This document shows, piece by piece, positions 42,304 through 49,571 of a stretch of DNA of 51,571 nt (within the stretch, counting starts at the first letter, position 1; every line of letters starts with the position of its first letter). The notes beneath the pieces are model-generated. The model saw only the letters and a list, made by a program, of their open reading frames with translations, was not told the DNA's origin and did no database searches. This stretch comes from a virus. The position numbers were made by a program, and so were the translations under genes. Location of the stretch: positions 1 to 51,571 of IMG/VR virus record IMGVR_UViG_3300013103_000012, one strand, 5' to 3'.

Positions 42304-42969
42304 ATGGCATTTTACACAAGACAGATCACTCAAGATGCAATCAAAGACTCTGGAGGAGGTAAATACATAATGGCCTCAGGTATGTATCCGGTTTCATTAA
42401 AGATTGTCTCTGTTCAGACAAACGACTCAAACGCAAGATCATTAAATTTTAATGTAGACTACGAAGGTTCTAGTAATACTCTATACGGTTTAAAGTTAGA
42501 TAACAACAATGGAGATAGAAACTTCCAGGCTGCTGTATTCGAGAAATTATTAGTTATTGCTGATTTAGTTGGCGACACAGGTGTTCCAACAGTGAACGAC
42601 CCAGAGGTAGAGACTCACAATATAGGAAAAGACAATACTCCTACTGACCTAAGTGTACTTACAGACTTCACAGACTTGGACGTAATAGTTAGAGTTCAAG
42701 AGGTTTACAGCTTATACAAGAATGAATTACAATCTAGGAAAGAGATCAAAGGTTTCTACAGAGCTGACTTCGCGTCTGCTTCAGAAATTACTGGAGGAAC
42801 AGAAGTTGGTGTTCAATACAAGAAAGACTTAGAGTACGCAGAGAATGTTACGTACAAAGATGGACTTACTGCAGAAACAGTGGCGTCGATGAAGGCTGCA
42901 AAAGGTGGTGGAAACGCTCCAGCTGCACAGGCTAAAGTTGCTCCAGTTAAGAGAAATCTTTTCGCGTAA
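42304..42969 (+). CDS. Probable ssDNA-binding protein
   Basis: 221 residues. Beta-rich body (residues ~20-170) compatible with an OB-fold, a Gly/Ala-rich linker (GGGNAPAAQAKVAP) and a short C-terminal tail ending KRNLFA. The context of exonuclease, Sak4-like ATPase and its own promoter supports an SSB role, but no diagnostic signature is visible and the tail is not acidic. Confidence 0.55.
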   Translation: MAFYTRQITQDAIKDSGGGKYIMASGMYPVSLKIVSVQTNDSNARSLNFNVDYEGSSNTLYGLKLDNNNGDRNFQAAVFEKLLVIADLVGDTGVPTVNDPEVETHNIGKDNTPTDLSVLTDFTDLDVIVRVQEVYSLYKNELQSRKEIKGFYRADFASASEITGGTEVGVQYKKDLEYAENVTYKDGLTAETVASMKAAKGGGNAPAAQAKVAPVKRNLFA

Positions 42970-42978
42970 AGGCTCCAC

Positions 42979-43353
42979 ATGCATAGACTTTTTACAAAGT
43001 TCTATAATACATTCTTCGGAATAACGAGACTGCAAAGTCTCCAGCTTAAATACGATGCATTGCAGATTAGTGAGCAGAGACTTGCTGATATGCTTGCTAA
43101 TAAGAACGGCGGAGCTGTTCTTGCACAATCCCTTACAGTTTCACAACATGCCATCTACCGTTCACGGGAACGATTGAACTACGTTGGTACGGACGATGAA
43201 ATTCGTAAGAGAATATACAAACTTGCTATACGCAACTTGGCTACTCTGGACAAACTAGAGGACGGAGCTTACCAGTTGGATAGGAACTCTGAATTCAGAG
43301 TGAAGGATAATACAGTCACAACTGTCATGTACAGAAGAGGCTATAAGAAATAA
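42979..43353 (+). CDS. Hypothetical protein
   Basis: 124 residues, basic, with a helical first half. The stretch SQHAIYRSRERLNYVGTDDEIRKRIY recalls phage proteins of unknown function. No catalytic motif. Confidence 0.65.
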   Translation: MHRLFTKFYNTFFGITRLQSLQLKYDALQISEQRLADMLANKNGGAVLAQSLTVSQHAIYRSRERLNYVGTDDEIRKRIYKLAIRNLATLDKLEDGAYQLDRNSEFRVKDNTVTTVMYRRGYKK

Positions 43354-43362
43354 GGATACACA

Positions 43363-43819
43363 TGGTTACACTTGACCAGATCCAGTCTATACTAGACTCG
43401 GATAAAGACTACGAGGCACAATACTTCATATACCAGATATAGGGTGCACACTTCCAGAGCCTACTAGATTGCAGGACTTCTGGGACAGTACACTCTCTAT
43501 GCAGATATGTTGTGAAGAGCGTGCTCTTATGCAGTTGAACGGGTGTGATTATGAGGATGCTAAGACTGATTTCGAAGATGAGAACTGGCTAGTTCTTACT
43601 GACTCGGACGCCACTACATACGCCTCAGAGAGGATTGATGAGTGGGTAGAAGATGAGGTATATAATATGGCAGAACATTTAAAACCTTTCTTTGATAAAG
43701 AAGGGTATGGAGATTCTCTGTACCAGTCGATGGGTAGAGGTGAGTTTCTGGCGCCCGACGACTACACAGAACACGAAGAAACTGTAGAAGGTGTTACGTA
43801 CTTTCTATATAAACAATAA
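43363..43819 (+). pseudogene. Frameshifted small gene
   Basis: ATG 43363 after AAGGATACAC reads 26 codons to TAG (MVTLDQIQSILDSDKDYEAQ...). A second frame overlapping it continues LHIPDIGCTLPEPTRLQDFW and then runs to 43819. Together they look like one ~150-residue acidic protein with a -1 shift near 43425. If intact in reality, the change is a sequence error or recoding; otherwise only an internal TTG (43469) could start the second part. Confidence 0.55.
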
Positions 43820-43827
43820 GGAATAAG

Positions 43828-44019
43828 ATGACACAGGAACAACTTACACACTCCCTAAAAGAGGGTGGCATTACTTCATATGAACTTGCTGAAATAGTGA
43901 GGGACTGTTTAGAAGGTGAGGTCAAAGGACTAATAGAATATAGCTCTATAGAGGATCTAAAGGCTAATAAGTCTTTAGCTCAGTTCTACTTGGCTGCTGT
44001 CAATTATTGTGAGTACTAG
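43828..44019 (+). CDS. Hypothetical protein
   Basis: 63 residues after AAGGAATAAG. Helical acidic protein. Followed by the hairpin and nuclease region. Confidence 0.6.
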   Translation: MTQEQLTHSLKEGGITSYELAEIVRDCLEGEVKGLIEYSSIEDLKANKSLAQFYLAAVNYCEY

Positions 44020-44050
44020 ATAAGGATTGAGTCTATTCTAAGTGAATGTA

Positions 44051-44059
44051 TGCTATACT
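44051..44059 (+). promoter_or_regulatory. Extended -10 promoter before GIY-YIG gene
   Basis: TGCTATACT, a TG-n-TATACT element just upstream of the long inverted repeat; same motif as before the nuclease genes at 14484 and 47333. Confidence 0.4.
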
Positions 44060-44062
44060 AAG

Positions 44063-44132
44063 GTAAGCCTTTAAAGTAGAACAAGTCACGGTTTCCAACG
44101 ACCAGCTAGCCTGTTTTACTTTAAGGACTTAC
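44063..44132 (+). repeat. 21-bp imperfect inverted repeat upstream of nuclease gene
   Basis: Arms 44063-44083 and 44112-44132 pair over 21 positions with one mismatch and two G-U pairs, around a 28-base loop. The right arm contains an AAGGA sequence and abuts an ATG (44133) that opens a 32-codon ORF overlapping the nuclease start in another frame. Such a stem could hide the ribosome-binding site, as known for I-TevI and related T4 endonucleases. Confidence 0.7.
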
Positions 44133-44193
44133 ATGGTTGGCGAACGTTGGAACTTCTCTCAATCCCTTAAATCAATTACCAGAAAGAATTTTT

Positions 44194-45123
44194 ATGAAGA
44201 CTGTAAAGTTTATAGAAAAGGCTACCGCTAAGTGGGGAGCTACTTATGATTACTCCCTAGTTGAATATGTAGGGTCTAAGACTCCTGTGACTATTATATG
44301 CAAGGAGCATGGCACATTTACACAACGTCCTGACGGGCACCTATCTAAGAGACAGGGATGTACTTTGTGTGCTAAGGCACATACCAAGAAGACACGGACA
44401 CATACTGTTAATGACTTTATAAGGAAGGCTAGGCTTGTGTTTCCTTCAAGAAATTTTGACTATAGTTCTCTCTGTTATACTGGGAGTCATACAAAAGTCT
44501 CAATAGGTTGTGAAATCCACAAGACTACATTTATGCAGACACCTTGTATACATTTGACTGGGAGACTAGGATGTAAAGAATGTGCTAAAGAGCTCCGCTC
44601 TAGTATATTCATAGACACTAAAGAAGATTTTATACACAAGAGCCTAGACGTACACGGACATAAATATGACTATACACAATTTATTTACAAATTATCTGGT
44701 GTAAAAGGTACTATAATGTGTACGCAATGCTCTCATGAATTTGAACAGAGTCCAAACAGTCATTTGAATGGACGTGGATGTCCGTCGTGTGCTGAGTATG
44801 GATTTGACGCAACTAAGCCGGCCTGCTTATACTATCTCTCAATTAATAACGGAGAGGCTTACAAGATTGGTATTACTAATCGTACAGTAGAGGATAGATA
44901 TACTCTAGATGAGCAAAAGGTATTTGACATACTACATACTGTGTGGTATGTCTCTGGTGCAGAGGCTAGAGAAGAGGAACGTAGGATTCTCAGCATCTAT
45001 AAAGACTACAAATACACAGGACCATCTTTGCTAAAGGCAGGGAATACGGAATTATTTAATAAAGATATAAGGGAGATACATGTCTCAACTCACATGGACG
45101 AAGGAACAACAGGCGATATTTGA
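44194..45123 (+). CDS. Putative GIY-YIG-type nuclease with zinc-ribbon repeats
   Basis: 309 residues from ATG 44194; an in-frame TTG upstream is less likely. Three repeats of a zinc-ribbon-like unit (ICKEHG..CTLC; IGCEIHK..CKEC; CTQCSHEFEQSPNSHLNGRGCPSC) make a DNA-binding front. The C-terminal LYYLSINNGEAYKIGITNR has the GIY-YIG-like pattern. It resembles free-standing phage homing nucleases and is a paralogue of the gene at 47333. It overlaps the helicase gene downstream. Confidence 0.72.
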   Translation: MKTVKFIEKATAKWGATYDYSLVEYVGSKTPVTIICKEHGTFTQRPDGHLSKRQGCTLCAKAHTKKTRTHTVNDFIRKARLVFPSRNFDYSSLCYTGSHTKVSIGCEIHKTTFMQTPCIHLTGRLGCKECAKELRSSIFIDTKEDFIHKSLDVHGHKYDYTQFIYKLSGVKGTIMCTQCSHEFEQSPNSHLNGRGCPSCAEYGFDATKPACLYYLSINNGEAYKIGITNRTVEDRYTLDEQKVFDILHTVWYVSGAEAREEERRILSIYKDYKYTGPSLLKAGNTELFNKDIREIHVSTHMDEGTTGDI

Positions 45124-46561
45124 CACAGTACTCGTTAAACGGGAACCTTTTATTAAAATAAGTGCGGTAGCAGGTGCTAGTAAGACTACAGTCTTAGTTG
45201 AGACTGCTAGACGCTTCGTAGAGGCCACTCCCGGTGGCTCTTTTCGTTATCTCGTATTTGGTAGTCAGAACTCCGCCGAGGCGAAGGTCAAGTTCAAACA
45301 CACGGCCATATGCTCGACGATACATGCCCTGGCCTATGATGCTATATTTCGTTCAGGGGCTTATGCCCTTGATAAGGCTATCCAGCCATTCCTTACTTGG
45401 AAACACGTGCCTAAGACTGTCAAGATCCCATTCGGACGTACAGGCGATGCACTCGCCCTCGTTACAGAGTACTGCGAGTCAGGTTATGTAGGCTTTAAAG
45501 AGTTCTCTCTGGCCTACATAGGTCCAGATCCAGACTTACTAAAGACTGCACAAGTTCTGCTTGCACATATGTTTGCAGGATCTATGAAGTGTACACACTC
45601 GTTCTATCTCAAGTTATACCACATTGGTGTAATGGATGGCTCAATAGTTCCTCCTCACACAGATATACTTGCTATAGATGAGTGCGGAGATCTTACACAA
45701 ATGACGATAGACATCTTTGACCAATATCCTGCTACGCAGAAGATAATGGTTGGCGATGATGGTCAAGCCATATTCAGCTTCATGGGATGCTTAAATGGAT
45801 TTGACCACTTCGCTAAAAGAGGTGTCTCGCTCCAGTTGAGCCAATCCTTCCGAGTATGTACTCCTCTTGCAGAGGGTATACAAGACTTCTGTAATTCTAC
45901 ATTTGCACCTGATATGGTGTTCAAAGGTATGGACTATCCAGAGGACACTGTCCCCACTACAGAGGCTTACATTACTCGAACGAACTCTGCACTAGTTGCA
46001 AAGATGGTTGAGCTGAATATAACGAAGACTCCGTACAAGTTAGTTTCAAAGGCTAAGGTTGACCAGTTGTTTAAATACCCCAAGTTCCTTATGTATATTA
46101 AGGCTGGTAATAAACAATATGACCCTGAGCTTAAAAGTCTCCAACAAGACGTAGATCATTACCACTTGAATAAGACACTGCATGTCACATACAAGTCTGA
46201 CTTTCTATACGTCCTGGCCTCTAACGAGGACAATCCAGGACTTGCTGCTGCTGCTAATCTCCTACGAGCTCACTCATACAATGAGATTCAAGAGGCTTAC
46301 GATACTGCAGAGGCACACAAGAAGGCTAGTTGTAATCTCACGCTCATGACGGCCCACAGTAGTAAAGGGCTTGAGAGAGACATCATTACACTCGACGATG
46401 ATATGGACAAGTCCATAGATAAGATCATGCTTAAGTACAAACATGACAAGAGGTTTGTTCCTACTGTCGAAGAGCTGGCTGAAAGTAAGTTATATTACGT
46501 CGCTTGTAGTAGAGCTAAATTACACATAAACAATGCAAAACACTTGCTAGATCTTCGTTAA
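45080..46561 (+). CDS. UvrD/Rep-like SF1A helicase
   Basis: 493 residues. TKEQQAIFD (Q motif), Walker A ISAVAGASKTT (Ser in place of the Gly before Lys of most relatives), DILAIDECGDL (motif II), MVGDDGQAIFSFMG (motif III), LSQSFRVC (motif IV), LMTAHSSKGLERD (motif V) and YVACSRAK (motif VI). A 3'-5' helicase for repair or replication. Its start lies inside the end of the nuclease gene, so the mobile gene is inserted directly upstream. Confidence 0.9.
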   Translation: MSQLTWTKEQQAIFDTVLVKREPFIKISAVAGASKTTVLVETARRFVEATPGGSFRYLVFGSQNSAEAKVKFKHTAICSTIHALAYDAIFRSGAYALDKAIQPFLTWKHVPKTVKIPFGRTGDALALVTEYCESGYVGFKEFSLAYIGPDPDLLKTAQVLLAHMFAGSMKCTHSFYLKLYHIGVMDGSIVPPHTDILAIDECGDLTQMTIDIFDQYPATQKIMVGDDGQAIFSFMGCLNGFDHFAKRGVSLQLSQSFRVCTPLAEGIQDFCNSTFAPDMVFKGMDYPEDTVPTTEAYITRTNSALVAKMVELNITKTPYKLVSKAKVDQLFKYPKFLMYIKAGNKQYDPELKSLQQDVDHYHLNKTLHVTYKSDFLYVLASNEDNPGLAAAANLLRAHSYNEIQEAYDTAEAHKKASCNLTLMTAHSSKGLERDIITLDDDMDKSIDKIMLKYKHDKRFVPTVEELAESKLYYVACSRAKLHINNAKHLLDLR

Positions 46562-46721
46562 TATAGGCCATAGCGTATGCCTTCGAACTCACGTTCGGAT
46601 CTAGCGATAGGCTACCAATAGTTACCTCTCAAAGACTTAGGTCGGAATGTTTAAGACTACACTTGGTGTAAGGCCTACTTTCGCACTTCGGTGCAACAAA
46701 TACAATCCAAAAGGAATACAA
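46562..46721 (+). promoter_or_regulatory. Intergenic leader with UUCG hairpin before HU-like gene
   Basis: 160 bases without a gene. TTCGAA-CTCACG-TTCGGA can pair (~46582-46599), and GCAC-TTCG-GTGC (46683-46694) repeats the UUCG hairpin theme seen at 1427 and 13592. The region probably ends the helicase transcript and supplies an untranslated leader for the HU-like gene. Confidence 0.45.
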
Positions 46722-47009
46722 ATGAAAAATACACTAACAAGAAAACAATTAATTGAAAAGTTTGCAGAACTTGACACATTCGAAACAAAGAAGGCTGCTA
46801 CAGAGACACTAGACTACTTACTAGAGATAATCACAGATGAGGTTAAAGGCGGGGGAGAAGTTGCTTTAGGACAACACTTCGGTACATTTAAGGCTACTAC
46901 ACAGGCTGCAAGATCTGGAGAAATGAATGGAGTTGCATACTCTACACCTGCAAAACAGGTAATTAAGTTTGCTGCCTCTTCGAGATTAAAGACTCTGATC
47001 GCTTCATAA
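46722..47009 (+). CDS. HU/IHF-family DNA-binding protein
   Basis: 95 residues from ATG 46722 after AAAAGGAATACAA. KNTLTRKQLIEKFAE and the GGGEVALGQHFGTFKA loop followed by a VIKFAASSRLKTLI end match the HU/IHF fold. The usual long arm around the conserved Pro is replaced by ATTQAARSGEMNGVAYSTPAKQ. It would bend or compact phage DNA. Confidence 0.88.
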   Translation: MKNTLTRKQLIEKFAELDTFETKKAATETLDYLLEIITDEVKGGGEVALGQHFGTFKATTQAARSGEMNGVAYSTPAKQVIKFAASSRLKTLIAS

Positions 47010-47251
47010 TGGAACGAATTGGAGTTGAGATCGTTCAAGACTTCAATGACCTCTTCAGGCATCCAGGTGATGCTAATAAGAGACTGAAGGAAGAGTTGGT
47101 AATGAAGATGGCTAGAGAACTCGCAGAGAGGATTATTCTTCCTGCTCCGGATTCTGCAGAGGTTCCTACTACCTATATGGCCCCTTACAGTAATGGTGGT
47201 ACTCAATTACGCTACATAATAGAAATCGACTTCAAACAAGTCGTAAGATAA
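47009..47251 (+). CDS. Hypothetical protein
   Basis: 80 residues coupled to the HU-like gene by a one-base overlap. Helical and charged N-terminus; no motif. Confidence 0.6.
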   Translation: MERIGVEIVQDFNDLFRHPGDANKRLKEELVMKMARELAERIILPAPDSAEVPTTYMAPYSNGGTQLRYIIEIDFKQVVR

Positions 47252-47307
47252 AGGGTGCCCCACATACCGTAGACTTTCCAAAAGCTACTTTTAAGGAGGT
47301 ATAGGGT

Positions 47308-47313
47308 ATACTT
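47308..47313 (+). promoter_or_regulatory. TATACT -10 box before second nuclease gene
   Basis: TATACT in the context GGGTATACTTC, 20 bases before the start of the nuclease gene. It matches the elements at 14470 and 44051, suggesting that these mobile genes carry their own promoter. Confidence 0.4.
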
Positions 47314-47332
47314 CATTTAAAGGAGTTGATAT

Positions 47333-48250
47333 ATGTTATTAGTTAAAGATTTAGGGGTCCTTACAGACTCTTCAGGAAATTCTAAAAGGCGTTACGGGAA
47401 GTGGCAGTGCACTTTATGTCCAAATACCATAACAACTACATTCTCGAAAATGAAAGGTAGGAAACACGATATGTGTGCAGATTGTGCACGGATTGAGGCT
47501 TTTACTATTCGCAGGGAGACTAAGTTCTTAGAGTTTATTACAGAGGCTTGTAATATCCATAAGGGTAAGTACACATATTCAAAGGTTAAGTATGTTAATA
47601 ATAAGACCAAGGTCATAATTACATGTCCCATACATGGTGACTTTGAACAAACCCCTTCCAGCCATTATAAGCATGGGTGTGTGCTATGTCATTTAGAAGA
47701 CATAACAAAAACAACCGCACAGTTTATACAAGATGCTACTGACACTCACGGAGAGATGTATGACTATTCTGCTGTTTACTACGTTAATTCACACACTCCT
47801 GTGTCAGTTACGTGTAAAAGATGTAACACATCTTTTATGCAAATAGCTAATGATCACTTAAATGGGAGTGGATGTTCCCTCTGTAACACAGGGTCGGATA
47901 AGGATCTATTTTACATGTGGAAGATACCTGAGACAAATATTTATAAACTAGGAGTCACCTCTAAGAGGTTAGGTGGTAGACGAATTACACAGGTCGCAAC
48001 TTCCCTGGCTGCTGCTGGGTATAAGTTATCAAGACCTGAAGTAGTCACTACCTGCGCAACAAGTACGGCTAATGTATTAGAGAAGTACTTGCATAGTAGT
48101 TACACTACTAGACCTACTACACTTCCTAATAATTTTGACGGTGTGACAGAGTTTAGAGTATTAACAGAGAACGAAGCAGCAGATATATTAAAATATATAA
48201 AGGATAATTATGAGACTACAACGTCTATACAAACAAACAAAACTGGGTAA
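47333..48250 (+). CDS. Second GIY-YIG-type nuclease with zinc-ribbons
   Basis: 305 residues after AAAGGAGTTGATAT. Zinc-ribbon pairs (CTLC...CADC; CPIHG...CVLC; CKRC...CSLC) precede a C-terminal FYMWKIPETNIYKLGVTSKRLGGRR, the GIY-YIG-like core. It is a diverged paralogue of 44194 and again abuts a DNA metabolism gene (ligase), which it overlaps by 41 bases. Confidence 0.7.
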   Translation: MLLVKDLGVLTDSSGNSKRRYGKWQCTLCPNTITTTFSKMKGRKHDMCADCARIEAFTIRRETKFLEFITEACNIHKGKYTYSKVKYVNNKTKVIITCPIHGDFEQTPSSHYKHGCVLCHLEDITKTTAQFIQDATDTHGEMYDYSAVYYVNSHTPVSVTCKRCNTSFMQIANDHLNGSGCSLCNTGSDKDLFYMWKIPETNIYKLGVTSKRLGGRRITQVATSLAAAGYKLSRPEVVTTCATSTANVLEKYLHSSYTTRPTTLPNNFDGVTEFRVLTENEAADILKYIKDNYETTTSIQTNKTG

Positions 48251-49295
48251 AGTGCAGGTGCATGACATTGTTACGGCAGGTGATACTATCACTGTGTCTT
48301 ATGGAGAGTCGGGTGGAAAGTTACAGCACCAGGCTACAGTCTGCTACGGAAAGAATATAGGACGTAGTAATGAGACAACTGCCAACTCTCAGGCATTAAC
48401 TGAGGCAACTGCTAAGTGGCATGCTAAGCAGAAATCTGGGTATGTGTTAGACCCTACAGGTCGGGTCCTAATCCACCTTCCTATGAGGATTAAAAATTAT
48501 CACGAACAAATGAACAACGTCGTATTCCCTTGTCGAGTTATGACGAAGTACAATGGAGTTAATGGTACACATCGTACAGACTTTCTGACGTCTAGAGGTG
48601 GAGAAGACTACGATCTTATCCCACACTTGGCTTCAGAGGTTGCTGAGATGCTTTCTGTTCTAGAGACTACGTCTCTTGGGTGTGAGGTATACATTCACGG
48701 CCAACACCTCCAGGACATTACGTCTGCCGTGAAGAAGCCTAAAGACCTGTCAAAGTCACTTGAATTGAGAGTCTTCGGACTTCCAGACAGTGACAAGACA
48801 TTCGGAGAGGTTTGTGACTTATTGAATAAGGCACCCTCTCTAGAGTTTGTTAAACCTTGCAGATCAGTGACTGCTAACTCTCACGAGGAGTTAGACGCAT
48901 TACATGCTAAGGCTGTCGAACTAGGTTTTGAAGGACTTGTGATCTACAATGAGAAAGGTACATACCAGTACAATACTCGTTCGTCTGACGCATTCAAGTA
49001 CAAGATTGCACTTGATGCTGAGTTCAAGATACAGTCAATGACTGTTGACAAGAATGGGAATCCGAAGTTCCTTATGGAGTACATAGATGTTGAAGGTAAT
49101 ACTGATACATTCTCTGTTACGCCTAAAGGTACTTCTGAGGAACGAAAGGCTATGATCCCTGTATTTGATACAGAGTACAAAGGTATGTGGTATACTGTTG
49201 AGTATGAGATGCTGAGTAAGATTGGGAAACCTCTTAAAGGCATAGGTCTTGGTCTAAGGATCTGTGATCCAATAAGTGGTGAGCCACTTGAATAA
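48210..49295 (+). CDS. ATP-dependent DNA ligase
   Basis: 361 residues. A ~95-residue N-terminal WGR-like domain (VSYGESGGKLQHQATVCYGKNIGRSN). Motif I MTKYNGVNGTH with the adenylylated Lys (K-x-N-G instead of K-x-D-G), GCEVYIHG (motif IIIa/III region), GFEGLVIYN (motif IV) and DAFKYKI (motif V). A C-terminal OB domain follows. It seals DNA nicks. Confidence 0.85.
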   Translation: MRLQRLYKQTKLGKVQVHDIVTAGDTITVSYGESGGKLQHQATVCYGKNIGRSNETTANSQALTEATAKWHAKQKSGYVLDPTGRVLIHLPMRIKNYHEQMNNVVFPCRVMTKYNGVNGTHRTDFLTSRGGEDYDLIPHLASEVAEMLSVLETTSLGCEVYIHGQHLQDITSAVKKPKDLSKSLELRVFGLPDSDKTFGEVCDLLNKAPSLEFVKPCRSVTANSHEELDALHAKAVELGFEGLVIYNEKGTYQYNTRSSDAFKYKIALDAEFKIQSMTVDKNGNPKFLMEYIDVEGNTDTFSVTPKGTSEERKAMIPVFDTEYKGMWYTVEYEMLSKIGKPLKGIGLGLRICDPISGEPLE

Positions 49296-49310
49296 AAGAA
49301 AGGATAGTTA

Positions 49311-49571
49311 ATGACTAAGAAAGAACTACGAGCTATTAAGATTACGGCACTAGCTCCTAATCAATACATAATTTGCACTGCTATAGGCACAACTTTTCAA
49401 AGTTATGACTCGCCTATTTGTACACGTTTCCGAGATGGGTCACTTGAACTTTATCCAAGTTGGAACTACTCTAAGACTACTAGTAAGTACAGAGCACAAT
49501 TTCTAGGTGAGACTACTGCAGAGACTCTTGCAAAAATAGACTCTAGACAATACAAATTAAAGGAGCATTGA
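49311..49571 (+). CDS. Hypothetical protein
   Basis: 86 residues after GAAAGGATAGTTA. Basic, beta-rich; the stop overlaps the start of the ribonucleotide reductase gene. No motif. Confidence 0.6.
   Translation: MTKKELRAIKITALAPNQYIICTAIGTTFQSYDSPICTRFRDGSLELYPSWNYSKTTSKYRAQFLGETTAETLAKIDSRQYKLKEH

Noticed and set aside
44137-44193. Upstream TTG start for the GIY-YIG nuclease
   Set aside because: TTG lacks a spaced ribosome-binding site and would add a non-family N-terminus; ATG 44194 is preferred, although its own site is also weak.
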